Source: Paraburkholderia madseniana | GTDB lineage: Bacteria > Pseudomonadota > Gammaproteobacteria > Burkholderiales > Burkholderiaceae | DNA length: 64,000 bases | Direction of reading: 5' to 3' | Assembly (NCBI RefSeq): GCF_009690905.1 | Contig: NZ_VOSW01000039.1 | Location: 22,314-86,313 of the forward strand | In this document: positions 26,601 to 34,893 of the stretch, in pieces | How positions within the stretch are numbered: the first letter of the stretch is position 1 | Layout of the letters: each line of letters starts with the position of its first letter | The notes under the pieces: generated by a model | What the model was told of the DNA's origin: nothing | The model's database searches: none | The model's input: the letters and a program-made list of their open reading frames with translations, nothing else | Translations under genes and position numbers: made by a program

Positions 26601-27939
26601 GGTCGGCGAGATCGAGGGTCAGGCTTTGCACGTCGTCGTTCAGACGGATGCCGATCGGACCGGAAAGCTGGGTAGGCCGCACGGTCGCTTCGAGCGCGTT
26701 CAGGTCGAGTCCGGCGACCTGCAGATCGAACTGGCCGCGCCTGCCGGTCAGCGCGCCGCCGCCGGTGAGCGTGGCGCTCTTCACGAGCCGCACCTTCAGG
26801 TTCGAAATACGCTGCGCCTGCGCGTCGAGCCGCACGTCGGCGTTGGCATCGATCACAGGTAGCAGGTTCTGGTCGATCGCACCGGGTTTGGCGTTGACGA
26901 TCGAGACATGGCCGGCGACGGAGAACCCCGCTGCGGCTTTTGCTGCCGCCCCCGCAGCAGCCTGCCCCACCGGCTGCAGTTCAGCCCGCACCGCCAGATC
27001 CGCCAGCGGTGCGCCTGGCGCAAACGCCTGCGGGTTGACGTGATCAAAAGTCAACGTGGCACGTTGCAACGGCACGTCGCCGAACGGCGTGGCCTCGACT
27101 CGCGCATGGCCGGCGAGCTTCATGCCGCTAGCATCGAGTTCGGCGATGAGATTCTCCAGCGAACCGCTCAGATGGCCACCCACCTGCACCGCCTCGTTGT
27201 TGACCTTGCCCGAATAGCCAAGATCGCCGGTCAGCGGAAACGGCCGCACCCCATCGAGCTTCGCCGTCGCCGTCACGGCGCCGAACGGCGTGTCGAGCCG
27301 CTCGATCGCGGCCTCGTGGTGCCGGCCATCGCTGCGGCCATGGAACATGAAACGGGACAGCTCGGTCGTCGACCCGCCCTCGCGCAACAGCAGTTTGTCG
27401 ACCTGCACGTCGCGCACCTCGAGCTGCATCGGCAAGCGCAAGTCTTGCGGCAGTTTCAGCGGCCCGCTGCTGCTCGACGACGACGAGCCGACCCGGGCGT
27501 CGATCGTACCGACATGCAGATAGTCGATCGCGAAGCGCCAAGGCTTGTGTGTCAGTTCCCAGCGGCCGGCCACGCGGTCGATCTGGATATCGGTGCCGCT
27601 GCCGTCGAGGCTGCGCCAGCGCACCTGGCGGAGTTGCACGCCGTGGGCGATAGCGCCGCTCTCGAGCGTGCCGGTCAGCTTGCCACCCAGCAGTTTGACG
27701 GCCGCCTGCCACGCGTAAGCCGTCCCACGCTCAGTCGTCAGCGCGCCATACACCAGGCCGATCACCACGGCGACCAGCAGCACCAGCACGGCGACCATCC
27801 ACGCAAGCGTTTTCAGCAACAACCGCCCGCGACGGCGCTTGGGCTGCGGCGCATCGGGCGGAGGCTGCTGTCCGGGCTCTCCTGGCGGAAGAGCGCCGGG
27901 CGGCTGCGCGGGGGGTTGGGCGGAAACGTCCGTGGTCAT
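23683..27939 (-). CDS. tamB: Translocation and assembly module protein TamB (DUF490)
   Basis: The 1418-residue protein is an AsmA-like, lipid-transfer bridge anchored in the inner membrane and spanning the periplasm to TamA. After a Pro/Gln-rich cytoplasmic start comes one membrane anchor near residues 36-63 (LLLKTLAWMVAVLVLLVAVV). Next are long beta-rich repeats, a low-complexity Ala/Pro/Lys linker near 500-590, and the C-terminal TamB domain (about 1050-1418, ending ELLYTRRFDRVRW). The Ala/Lys linker is an unusual insertion compared with E. coli TamB. It begins 28 bases after the tamA stop on the same strand, forming a tamA-tamB operon. Confidence 0.92.
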   Translation of the reverse strand: MTTDVSAQPPAQPPGALPPGEPGQQPPPDAPQPKRRRGRLLLKTLAWMVAVLVLLVAVVIGLVYGALTTERGTAYAWQAAVKLLGGKLTGTLESGAIAHGVQLRQVRWRSLDGSGTDIQIDRVAGRWELTHKPWRFAIDYLHVGTIDARVGSSSSSSSGPLKLPQDLRLPMQLEVRDVQVDKLLLREGGSTTELSRFMFHGRSDGRHHEAAIERLDTPFGAVTATAKLDGVRPFPLTGDLGYSGKVNNEAVQVGGHLSGSLENLIAELDASGMKLAGHARVEATPFGDVPLQRATLTFDHVNPQAFAPGAPLADLAVRAELQPVGQAAAGAAAKAAAGFSVAGHVSIVNAKPGAIDQNLLPVIDANADVRLDAQAQRISNLKVRLVKSATLTGGGALTGRRGQFDLQVAGLDLNALEATVRPTQLSGPIGIRLNDDVQSLTLDLADPKAGLRAQGKVTFDPARMSFNDVRVTSGKGRIDLSGALKHDANSTYNLKAQLTDFDPLTLTSQMPSRTPATPTAGTAKATKAPQATKPEAAQANEAAALAGSTAGAKSAAPGDKAAAVVKNTAKAVVKAEVVQRKVPPRPSKAPPARKIEARVNGTLTAAGMLGPVFSTKAEFKLGPSVYDGLPLTGGGVVQLSGSRILPSRANLSVAGNQVDLQGSFGARGDRLRFRVDAPELERLGFGLAGLIAADGDVTGSFAHPNVVLNYKADSVVFSSNRIGHAEGHAELRDGANGALVFTTDARNLSAGGVDLTTLTARLSGTRANHTLEAAATGKLQDRPLDLTLAANGKLTEARDGTRWDGTVTRLQNRGTPALNLESPLAVSAGPNHLTLGATRLTLEGAVLSLKSFAFDHGKIQSAGTLTDISLVRLQDLRRQITGEPPAVKTDLMFDGDWDFALGSTASGHVQLKRRSGDVTVEIGRGLASLGITDMSARAEFSGGNRLNATVHAQASRIGVIDADAHTTLVMRDGFLTVNEEGAVSGNVNANVPSLKTTGGLFGPSYLLDGHLALKLALGGTVAKPNLTGSLLGDGLSATMVDQGVQLKDGVVRIALSQNLVDFQQVEFHGASGTLRATGRVRLDGAQPDLSASIVADKLELFAAPDRNLSLSGSASVANAGAEGGMAINGKFVVDHALFDMPEQSAPKLGDDVVVVRPDGTVAGERPPPQVAGTNKPIGPFAPRANIDISLGNSFRFRGMGADLGLTGTITAMSAPNLPLRAVGNVRVTQGSTYTAFGRKLNIENGFFTFNGPVANPGINILAMRRNQQVEAGVQVTGTVQFPVAKLVSEPNVADNEKLSWLLFGHGTDQGNNLGQQSTMTTALALLGSASGKRIAQTFGLDEFSIGRSEVGLTDPQVVMVSKAINEWLVVGYEQGLQSASNAIKATVNLTRYWSVAAYGGTFDGIELLYTRRFDRVRW

Positions 27940-27967
27940 GCGTGGATCATGTAAAAGGAGGTTTCCA

Positions 27968-29806
27968 TCAGAAGGCGATGCCGAGGGTCAGGTACGGTCG
28001 CACGCTCCGGTTGCGGATCCCGTAGGCGACATCGACATTGACCGGACCGACCGGGCTGCGCCAGCGCGCGCCGACGCCGGCGCCGGGATAAAAGACTTTC
28101 TCGCCCCAAGTGTCGGTAGCGGTGCCGACGTCGAAGAACGCGGCTGCGCCCCAGTCGTGATTGAACCAATGCTGGTACTCCGCCGACGCGGTCACGAGAT
28201 ACTTGGTGGGCAGCACCGAGCCGTCGACGTTATTACCAATGCTCTGATAGCTGTAGCCACGGATCGAATTCGAGCCACCCGCGCGGAACAGCAGCGAAGC
28301 CGGAATCCCGCTCGAACTGCCGCTCGTGAACACGCCGCCGAGTTCGGCACGGAACAGCACGAGGTCTTCCTTGCCGATCGGCAGGTACTGCTGGCCGCGG
28401 GCGTAACCGCGGGCGAACGTCTGATCGGTCAGCACGCCTTTGACCGCAAAGCCCGCTTCGACGTGAATCAGGTTGCCCGAACGCGGGAACAGCGGATCGT
28501 CGGTATTGCGGCGGGTCCACGACCATGACGGCACCAGCGCGCGACTGGTAGTCGGCGCGGCCGAATTCTGATCGAGCCGATCCTGGTAATAGAGGATCGC
28601 GTAGTTGTAGTCGATGAACTGCGACGTACGGGCCCGCTGCACGCCGCCGCGGATACTGTAGATGCGCGTGTCGGACACGTCGGTCGTGGTGTAGGAAGCC
28701 AGCACGCTATTGGTCCACGCGCGCGGCCCCGGCGGCATTGCGAGCTGGATTTGCCCGTACTGCTGGATCTGGTCGATGCGGCCGTCGACCGTGAACGGCC
28801 ACGCTTTGCCGAATGTGTCGAGATACGAATACGAACCCTGGATCAGCGGGCCGTTGTCGGTCGAATAACCCACCCCGCCGCGGATACTGTTGTACGGATA
28901 TTCCGACACCTTCACGTGCATCGGCGTCTCGACCGGTTTGGCGGGATCGCTGTCCACGTCGATCGCCACGCTCGCGTAGTACGGGGTGTTCTGCAACTGC
29001 CGCTGCAATTCGGTAATGCGCTGCACGTCGTAAATATCGCCGGCTGAAATCGGATTCACGTTGTCGACGATCTGTTCCGGATAGCGCCGCGTGCCGGACA
29101 CGTCGAGCTTGCCCATCGTGAAGGTCGGGCCGCTGTCATAGGTAACCGACAATTTCGCTTCGTGCGTACGCGGGTCGATCCGCGCCTCGGAGTGGTAGAT
29201 CTTCGCGCCCAGGTAACGGCGCGACTGCAACGCCTTGAGCGACGCGTTTTTCGCGTCGTCCCAGTCGCCTTGCGAAAACGGGTCGCCCTCGTGTAGTGAA
29301 AACGCGAAGCGCGCGGCATTTTCCTGCGCCGGGTCTTCGGTCAGCACCGGGCCGCGAAACGACAGCGAAATCGACGTGATGAGGGTTTGCGGTCCGGGAT
29401 CGACGCTCACGGTCACACGCTTCTGGTCGTCGACGGTGCGCACGTCGGTGCGCACGACCGGCGAGAAATAGCCCTGCGTGGCGGCCAGATCGCGCACCTG
29501 TTGCGGGGTGGCCGTAATCAGAAACTCAAACTGGTCGTCGCTGATGTCGGGACGCTTGGCGAAGCGCGCCACGTCCAGATGCGCTTCGAGCAGCTTGCGC
29601 AGCGAGCGCGGCGTGGCTTCGATATCGACCTTGTAGCTGGCTGGCGGGCGCCGCGCCGCGTGCGTGTCGACCGAGGCAAGCATGAGCATGACGATGCCGA
29701 ATGCCAGCCACGCGTGCAGCCAGCGCCGAATGGGCGTCAGAGGCCCTCGCTCGTCACCGGTTTTGCCGCGCCGCCTATGCGGCTTTTCGATCGCACACCC
29801 CGCCAA
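27968..29806 (-). CDS. tamA: Translocation and assembly module protein TamA (Omp85 family)
   Basis: This outer-membrane Omp85-family barrel has N-terminal POTRA domains (from YKVDIEATPRSLRKLLEAHL) and a C-terminal 16-strand barrel. Barrel signatures are GGVGYSTDNGPLIQGSYSYL, GGSNSIRGYSYQSIG (the lid-lock RGY motif) and the terminal LTLGIAF. With TamB it helps insert outer-membrane proteins and move phospholipids. Choosing the start is hard. No ATG falls between 29884 and the signal peptide (WLHAWLAFGIVMLMLASVDT). A TTG at 29806 has GGAGG six bases upstream and would give 612 residues; I prefer it. ATG 29884 lacks a good ribosome site but is possible. Confidence 0.85.
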   Translation of the reverse strand: MAGCAIEKPHRRRGKTGDERGPLTPIRRWLHAWLAFGIVMLMLASVDTHAARRPPASYKVDIEATPRSLRKLLEAHLDVARFAKRPDISDDQFEFLITATPQQVRDLAATQGYFSPVVRTDVRTVDDQKRVTVSVDPGPQTLITSISLSFRGPVLTEDPAQENAARFAFSLHEGDPFSQGDWDDAKNASLKALQSRRYLGAKIYHSEARIDPRTHEAKLSVTYDSGPTFTMGKLDVSGTRRYPEQIVDNVNPISAGDIYDVQRITELQRQLQNTPYYASVAIDVDSDPAKPVETPMHVKVSEYPYNSIRGGVGYSTDNGPLIQGSYSYLDTFGKAWPFTVDGRIDQIQQYGQIQLAMPPGPRAWTNSVLASYTTTDVSDTRIYSIRGGVQRARTSQFIDYNYAILYYQDRLDQNSAAPTTSRALVPSWSWTRRNTDDPLFPRSGNLIHVEAGFAVKGVLTDQTFARGYARGQQYLPIGKEDLVLFRAELGGVFTSGSSSGIPASLLFRAGGSNSIRGYSYQSIGNNVDGSVLPTKYLVTASAEYQHWFNHDWGAAAFFDVGTATDTWGEKVFYPGAGVGARWRSPVGPVNVDVAYGIRNRSVRPYLTLGIAF

Positions 29807-30218
29807 ACGGGACCTCCGGCCGTGGTTGATGAATTCTGTCGCTCGGGCTCGCCGCGGCGGCCGAAGCTCGCTATTTGACCACATCGGTGAAGCCGCGCCA
29901 TCTCTTAAAGGAGCGTTTGCAGCGTGAAGCGTGGCGAGCCTTTCGGCCGGTACGCCGCGCCCCATGCGGCACGGGTAATGATGTCCGCCCGGACGCACAG
30001 CGCGAATTCACACCGCCCCGCCAGCCACGCGCCCGCCTTTGACGCATCGCAGCAGCGCGGGTTCCAGGCGTTTTTGCAGGCGGGCCGCTCGCGCCGGCCA
30101 TCGTTTTTCGACCACGCGCGGCGCATGCGGTAAAATTATGGAATAGGAGCGATGCCGCGCGGGTTCGCGCTTGTTCCCGCCAAGCAGCCGCCACTCCCCA
30201 AACCACGGACGTCTAGCC
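29807..30218. other. Divergent intergenic region between tamA and DUF3460 gene
   Basis: About 410 bases without a supported gene if the TTG start of tamA is right. A TAAAAT box at 30131-30136 is a likely -10 for the DUF3460-scpA transcript. Its -35 is weak (TTCGAC near 30107). No repeats or RNA genes were seen. Confidence 0.35.
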
Positions 30219-30404
30219 ATGTATCAATCGGACATCACGCAGTTCCTGAACCAGCTCAAGCAACAAAAACCGAATCTGGAAGCTGAGCAGCGCCGTGGCC
30301 GGTCGCTGCTGTGGGACAAACAGCCGATCGACCTCGAAGAACGCGCCGAGCAGACAGCCTCGCGCGTGGAGCAGACGCCTTACTCGTACTATCAAAACTT
30401 CTAA
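30219..30404 (+). CDS. DUF3460 family small protein
   Basis: The 61-residue protein (MYQSDITQFLNQLKQQKPNL, ending EQTPYSYYQNF) matches the small DUF3460 family of beta-proteobacteria, whose function is unknown. It is charged, has no membrane segment and is predicted to be mostly helical at the N-terminus. It ends four bases before the scpA start, so the two genes are co-transcribed. This suggests, but does not show, a link with chromosome condensation or simply shared expression. Confidence 0.8.
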   Translation: MYQSDITQFLNQLKQQKPNLEAEQRRGRSLLWDKQPIDLEERAEQTASRVEQTPYSYYQNF

Positions 30405-30408
30405 GCGC

Positions 30409-31281
30409 GTGAGTCACGCCGACGAGGCAAAGGGCGCCGCACAGGCGCCTGACGCCGCGCTTGCCGCGCCCGCCACCGATTCGACGCCGGACACTGTAGA
30501 CGGCATCGCTTTCGCACGCCTGTACGGCGAGCCGCTCTTCAAGCTGCCGACGGATCTGTACATTCCGCCGGACGCGCTCGAAGTGTTCCTCGAAACGTTC
30601 GAAGGCCCGCTGGATCTGTTGCTCTACCTGATCCGCAAGCAGAACTTCAACGTGCTCGACATCCCGATGGCGGATGTCACGGTCCAATACCTCGGCTACG
30701 TCGACCAGTTGCGCCAGACCAATCTCGAACTCGCGTCCGAGTATCTGCTGATGGCCGCGATGCTGATCGAGATCAAGTCGCGCATGCTGTTGCCGGTGAA
30801 GAAGGCCGATAGCGGCGACGAAGCCGAAGATCCGCGTGCCGAACTGGTGCGCCGCCTGCTCGAATACGAACAGATGAAGCTTGCCGCCCAGCGCATCGAC
30901 CATCTGCCGCAGCTTGGCCGCGATTTCCTGCGCGCCGAGGTGTATATCGAGCAAAGCATCACGCCGCGTTTCCCGGATGTGGATAGCGAAGACCTGCGCG
31001 CCGCGTGGGCCGACGTGATCAAGCGCGCCAAGCTGGTTCAGCATCACAAGATTTCGCGCGAGGAGTTGTCGGTGCGCGAGCATATGAGCACGATCCTGCG
31101 GCGACTGCAGAACGCGCGCTTCATGGAGTTCTCGGACCTGTTCGACACGAGCAAAGGCGTGCCGGTGGTCGTGGTGAACTTCATCGCGATGCTCGAGTTG
31201 TGCCGTGAGTCGCTCATCGAAATCACGCAGGCCGAGCCGTTCGCACCGATCTATGTGCGCCTCGCCTATCTGCCGGCCTGA
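30409..31281 (+). CDS. scpA: Segregation and condensation protein A (kleisin)
   Basis: The 290-residue protein is the kleisin that bridges the SMC head domains, with ScpB, in bacterial condensin. After a variable Ala-rich N-tail come FEGPLDLLLYLIRKQNFNVLDIPMADVTVQYL (the SMC neck-binding helix region, about 65-96) and LELASEYLLMAAMLIEIKSRMLLP, both hallmark ScpA motifs. The C-terminal winged helix ends at PIYVRLAYLPA. I place the start at GTG 30409, four bases after the DUF3460 stop; a longer frame would run through that gene. No scpB is visible next to it. Confidence 0.88.
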   Translation: MSHADEAKGAAQAPDAALAAPATDSTPDTVDGIAFARLYGEPLFKLPTDLYIPPDALEVFLETFEGPLDLLLYLIRKQNFNVLDIPMADVTVQYLGYVDQLRQTNLELASEYLLMAAMLIEIKSRMLLPVKKADSGDEAEDPRAELVRRLLEYEQMKLAAQRIDHLPQLGRDFLRAEVYIEQSITPRFPDVDSEDLRAAWADVIKRAKLVQHHKISREELSVREHMSTILRRLQNARFMEFSDLFDTSKGVPVVVVNFIAMLELCRESLIEITQAEPFAPIYVRLAYLPA

Positions 31282-31469
31282 TGCCGCAAAACGAGGCCTG
31301 CATGCGCCAGCGCTGCCGCACACGCCTCGTTTCGGTGCACCCCGGGAACAAATCCACTACAATCCCGCGCTCCGAACCTGTCATTACCAGTGAGGCCGCG
31401 GGCCACGCGAAAACCTGAGTTTTTGCGCCAACCGAGTCTCGCGCCGCGCGAGGAAATCCCTGTCCGATC

Positions 31470-32303
31470 ATGAAAGTCATCAGCTCGATCCATGAATTGC
31501 GCGACCAGTTGCGCGGCCAGAATCGCACCGCCTTTGTGCCGACCATGGGCAATCTGCACGAGGGCCATCTGTCGCTGATGCGCCTCGCGCGCCAGCACGG
31601 CGATCCGGTGGTGGCGAGCATCTTCGTGAACCGCCTGCAGTTCGGCCCGAACGAAGATTTCGACAAATACCCGCGCACGCTCGAAGCCGACATTGAGAAA
31701 CTGCAGAAAGAAGGCGTCTACGTGCTGTTCGCGCCGACGGAACGGGATCTGTACCCGGAGCCGCAGGAGTACCGCGTGCATCCGCCGCACGATCTGGGCG
31801 ACATCCTCGAAGGCGAATTCCGGCCGGGTTTCTTCCAGGGTGTGTGCACGGTGGTGATGAAGCTGATGTCGTGCGTGCAGCCGCGCGTCGCGGTGTTCGG
31901 CAAGAAGGATTACCAGCAGTTGATGATCGTGCGCAGCATGTGCCACCAGTTCGCGCTGCCGACCGACATCATCGCCGCGGAAACCGTGCGTGATACCGAC
32001 GGCCTCGCGCTCAGCTCGCGCAACCGCTTTCTGCAAACGGCCGAACGCGCCGAGGCGCCGATGCTGGCCGCCGAGCTCAATCGCGTGCGCGATGCGGTGC
32101 TCGCCGGCGATCGCGACTTCGCGAAACTCGAACAGGCGGCAATGGCGGCACTGGCCGCGCGCGGCTGGCAGCCTGATTACATCGCGGTGCGCAAGCGCTC
32201 GAATCTGCTGCCGCCGGGCGCGCAAGACGCGAATGCGGAGTTGGTCGTGCTGGCGGCCGCCAAGCTCGGCACCACCCGTCTTATCGACAACCTCGAAATC
32301 TGA
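31470..32303 (+). CDS. panC: Pantothenate synthetase (pantoate--beta-alanine ligase)
   Basis: The 277-residue enzyme joins pantoate and beta-alanine using ATP, in coenzyme A synthesis. The nucleotidyltransferase HxGH motif is at His30-Glu-Gly-His33 (PTMGNLHEGHLSLMR). Other family blocks are PRTLEADIEKL, VFGKKDYQQL and DGLALSSRNRFL. A TACAAT box about 110 bases upstream may be its -10. panD, which makes the beta-alanine, follows 50 bases downstream on the same strand. Confidence 0.96.
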   Translation: MKVISSIHELRDQLRGQNRTAFVPTMGNLHEGHLSLMRLARQHGDPVVASIFVNRLQFGPNEDFDKYPRTLEADIEKLQKEGVYVLFAPTERDLYPEPQEYRVHPPHDLGDILEGEFRPGFFQGVCTVVMKLMSCVQPRVAVFGKKDYQQLMIVRSMCHQFALPTDIIAAETVRDTDGLALSSRNRFLQTAERAEAPMLAAELNRVRDAVLAGDRDFAKLEQAAMAALAARGWQPDYIAVRKRSNLLPPGAQDANAELVVLAAAKLGTTRLIDNLEI

Positions 32304-32353
32304 AGCCGTCTTAGTTTGCGCAAACGCGCATAAGAAGCCACAAGGGATTGGTC

Positions 32354-32740
32354 ATGCAACGCAACATGCTGAAGTCGAAAATCCATCGCGTCGCGGTCAC
32401 GCACTGCGAACTGCACTACGAAGGTTCGTGCGCGATTGACGAGGACTTGCTGGAAGCCGCGAACATCGTCGAAAACGAACGGATCGACATCTGGAATATC
32501 AACAACGGCGAGCGTTTCTCGACGTACGCGATCAAGGGCGAACGCGGCAGCGGCATGATTTCGCTGAACGGTTCGGCCGCGCGGCGCGCGCAACTGGGCG
32601 ATCTGGTGATCATCGCGGCGTTCGCCGTGGTCGACGAAGCGGAGCTGAAGGCAGGCTGGAAACCGGATCTGGTATTTGTCGACGACAACAACAAGATCAA
32701 GGGCAGCCGCGATCACGTGCCGACCCAGAACTGGACCTGA
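32354..32740 (+). CDS. panD: Aspartate 1-decarboxylase (pyruvoyl enzyme)
   Basis: The 128-residue proenzyme makes beta-alanine from aspartate for PanC. The self-cleavage site is Gly24-Ser25 in YEGSCAID, where Ser25 becomes the catalytic pyruvoyl group. INNGERFSTYAIKGERGSG and LNGSAARRAQLGDLVIIAAF are typical PanD blocks. I chose ATG 32354 (MQRNMLKSKIHRV) over a start two codons upstream. A GC-rich hairpin without a T-run lies between its stop and the convergent parA-like gene. Confidence 0.96.
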   Translation: MQRNMLKSKIHRVAVTHCELHYEGSCAIDEDLLEAANIVENERIDIWNINNGERFSTYAIKGERGSGMISLNGSAARRAQLGDLVIIAAFAVVDEAELKAGWKPDLVFVDDNNKIKGSRDHVPTQNWT

Positions 32741-32814
32741 GCGGGATGTGAACCGGCCTTTCACCGCGCGGCACGGTTCCATGTAGCGGGCGGCCTCGCC
32801 GCCTGCTATTCACT

Positions 32815-33453
32815 TCAAGCCTTCTTACCGGCGCCGTTGGTCCATTGGATGATCGGCTGCCACTGCTCCAGATCCTTCTCCACGCGGCTTTTCGCGACGT
32901 CCCACAAGGTCAGGCCGTGCGCCGCCAGTTGCACGTAATTCTGCGTGTCGCGCAGGTAACCCAGCACCGGCAGCTTCAACCCCTCGACAAAGCGATGCAA
33001 TTGCTCCGCTGAACGCGTGCGCGCGTCGACGCGCATGCCCACCACACCGATCTCGATTGCGCCTTTCCTGACCGCCTTCTCCTTCGCCAGCCGCTCGAGA
33101 AAATCCTGGGTGGCGAGAATATCGAACATGGAGGGCTGCAGCGGCACGATCACCTTGTCGGCCAGGTCCAGCGCAATATTCAGGCGATTGCCGTGCAACC
33201 CGGCCGGCGTGTCGATGACCGCGTGTTCCAGACCTCTGGGCGGTTTGGCGGGGTTTTCCAGGTCGACCTCCCAGGTCTCGATGGCCGGCAACGCAGGCGG
33301 CCGCAGCGACAGCCACGCGTGCGAAGACTGCTGTCTGTCCATGTCCGCCAGCGCGATCCATTCCCCTTGCGAGGCGAAATAGCCGGCCAGATTGGTGGAC
33401 AGCGTGCTTTTGCCCACGCCGCCCTTCGGATTCGCCACCACGATTACCGTCAT
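32815..33453 (-). CDS. Orphan ParA-family ATPase
   Basis: The 212-residue protein opens MTVIVVANPKGGVGKSTLST with the deviant Walker A (Lys10 and Lys15). DMDRQQSSHAW (switch I) and HAVIDTPAG (Walker B) follow. It is short, lacks the N-terminal HTH of plasmid ParA, and has no ParB partner or obvious centromere-like repeats beside it. Family members position protein assemblies or DNA along the nucleoid; the cargo here is unknown. It converges on panD and is divergent from the thioesterase gene. Confidence 0.85.
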   Translation of the reverse strand: MTVIVVANPKGGVGKSTLSTNLAGYFASQGEWIALADMDRQQSSHAWLSLRPPALPAIETWEVDLENPAKPPRGLEHAVIDTPAGLHGNRLNIALDLADKVIVPLQPSMFDILATQDFLERLAKEKAVRKGAIEIGVVGMRVDARTRSAEQLHRFVEGLKLPVLGYLRDTQNYVQLAAHGLTLWDVAKSRVEKDLEQWQPIIQWTNGAGKKA

Positions 33454-33663
33454 GAATTCTCCCGGAAAGAAGGCTGGGCGCCGCCAGCCGGTTTACCGCG
33501 CAGTTTGCTCTGACTTGCGCAGATGTGCCCTGATCCGTACCGGTTTCAGGTTCACCCGCCGATCCAGCCGTTGATAATATCGACAAATTCACCGGGGCCG
33601 AAGCCCCCAAACGGCTATTGACCGCCTTACATCGCTGTTTTTTCCATCGAGGACCCGAATCTC

Positions 33664-34083
33664 ATGAGCAAACTTCGTCCGGAATACTCCATCGAGCGCC
33701 TGCACGAACGTCAGAAGGGCAAGCTGCCCGGCTTGCTGGGCGTGCATGTTCTGGCGCTGGAGGAAGGCACTCTGACCGCGGAATTGACCGTGCGCGAGGA
33801 GTTGCTGGCGCCGAACGGCTTTTTGCATGCCGCCACGGTGATCGGCCTCGCCGATACCGCCTGCGGCTATGCATGCCTCGCCCACCTGCCCGAGACGGCG
33901 CGCAATTTCACGACCATCGAGCTGAAAAGCAATTTTCTCGGCACGACGACGGAAGGCACGATCCGCGCGGTTGCCAAGGCGGTCCATCTGGGTCGCAGCA
34001 CGCAGGTGTGGGACGCCACCGTCACCGATCCGAACGGCAAGACGATGGCGCTGTTTCGCTGCACGCAGATCGTGTTGTATTGA
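33664..34083 (+). CDS. PaaI-family hotdog thioesterase
   Basis: The 139-residue single hotdog-fold protein probably hydrolyses an acyl- or aryl-CoA thioester in the cytoplasm. Motifs are LTVREELLAPNGFLHAATVIGLADTACGYAC (the helix with the catalytic Asp/Asn region, about 42-72), TIELKSNFLGTTTEG and LGRSTQVWDATVTDPNGK. The ATG at 33664 is the natural start. It has no operon partners. A hairpin at 34180 probably ends the transcript just before the AT-rich island. Confidence 0.87.
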   Translation: MSKLRPEYSIERLHERQKGKLPGLLGVHVLALEEGTLTAELTVREELLAPNGFLHAATVIGLADTACGYACLAHLPETARNFTTIELKSNFLGTTTEGTIRAVAKAVHLGRSTQVWDATVTDPNGKTMALFRCTQIVLY

Positions 34084-34179
34084 TTGACTGGCGCGGGGGG
34101 TGCGGCGCAGGCCGGAAATGCCGGGAACACCTGAAACACTTTTAGCTCAGCGCAATAGAAAAGCGCGCGACCACACGCT

Positions 34180-34206
34180 ACCGATACCACCAAGGTATTG
34201 GTTTTT
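34180..34206 (+). terminator. Likely terminator after the thioesterase gene
   Basis: A 9-bp stem with one mismatched or G-T position (ACCGATACC / GGTATTGGT, loop ACCAA) is followed by TTTT. It also marks the left side of the AT-rich intergenic block 34084-34431. Confidence 0.55.
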
Positions 34207-34368
34207 GAGCTAATTAACGCTGAGACCCGCGTCCCAAAGGAAATTGCTGGTCTTTTTCTTGCCGGAGAGGTTTTTTTTTGCTGCCTTATGACGAAGCAAG
34301 TTATTCGATTGTGCGTCATTATGGCGACGCAACGCGCACTATTAGCTTCGCTATACTGAAGCATAGAG

Positions 34369-34422
34369 TTGATAATTGCTTCACTATAGGTTATCATTTT
34401 TTCCGTTTTTGATAGCCTATAG
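34369..34422 (+). promoter_or_regulatory. Promoter and operator-like inverted repeat of the mobile mystery pair
   Basis: TTGATA (34369-34374), a 17-base spacer and TATCAT (34392-34397) make a good sigma-70 promoter in AT-rich DNA. Overlapping it, CTATAGGTTATC (34384-34395) and GATAGCCTATAG (34411-34422) are inverted with 11 of 12 matches, ending ten bases before the first gene. A smaller CTAT/ATAG pair lies just upstream, near 34351. This arrangement suggests repression by the Xre-type product. Confidence 0.65.
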
Positions 34423-34431
34423 GCCAGCAAA

Positions 34432-34893
34432 ATGGATTCCAGAATGAGGCAGCTCCGGCTTGAACAGGTCCAGGCGTCGATCGCCGCGTACTCGGATTTG
34501 ACCAACCGTCGGCCCCCGCCGCGTGGATGGCTGAAGGCCATCCGAGAGTCGCTAGGGCTCACCGAGCGACAACAGGCCGACAGGTTAGGCATTACCGGTT
34601 CGACCCTGCACAAGTCGGAGTCGGCCGAAGCTGAGGAGCGAATCACGCTTGGACAACTGCGCAAGTTGGCTGACGGGCTGGACTGCGAGCTGGTCTATGC
34701 TCTGGTGCCCAGAAAGCCACTGACTCAAGTGGTCGAAGACCAGGCGCGCTCAATCGCCCTGCAGGAAGTGAGTGGAGTTGCGCACACCATGAGTCTGGAA
34801 GACCAACGTCCGGCAACCGACCGACTTCGCAAACAGGTTGAGCAGAGAACGGCAGAACTGCTCCGGGGCCGCTGGTCCGATCTATGGCGATAG
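34432..34893 (+). CDS. Mobile mystery protein A (Xre-type HTH, antitoxin-like)
   Basis: The 153-residue protein starts MDSRMRQLRLEQVQASIAAY. It has an Xre-like HTH at about residues 33-80 (GWLKAIRESLGLTERQQADR, then LGITGSTLHKSESAEAEERI) and a DCELVYALVPR strand after it. The RQQADRLGIT block and its pairing with a Fic protein identify it as the A partner of the 'mobile mystery' pair. The C-terminal half is helical and charged. It probably represses its own promoter and may neutralise the Fic partner; both are inferred. The genes overlap by 10 bases, so translation is coupled. Codon use is less GC-biased than in the neighbours, which suggests transfer. Confidence 0.8.
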   Translation: MDSRMRQLRLEQVQASIAAYSDLTNRRPPPRGWLKAIRESLGLTERQQADRLGITGSTLHKSESAEAEERITLGQLRKLADGLDCELVYALVPRKPLTQVVEDQARSIALQEVSGVAHTMSLEDQRPATDRLRKQVEQRTAELLRGRWSDLWR

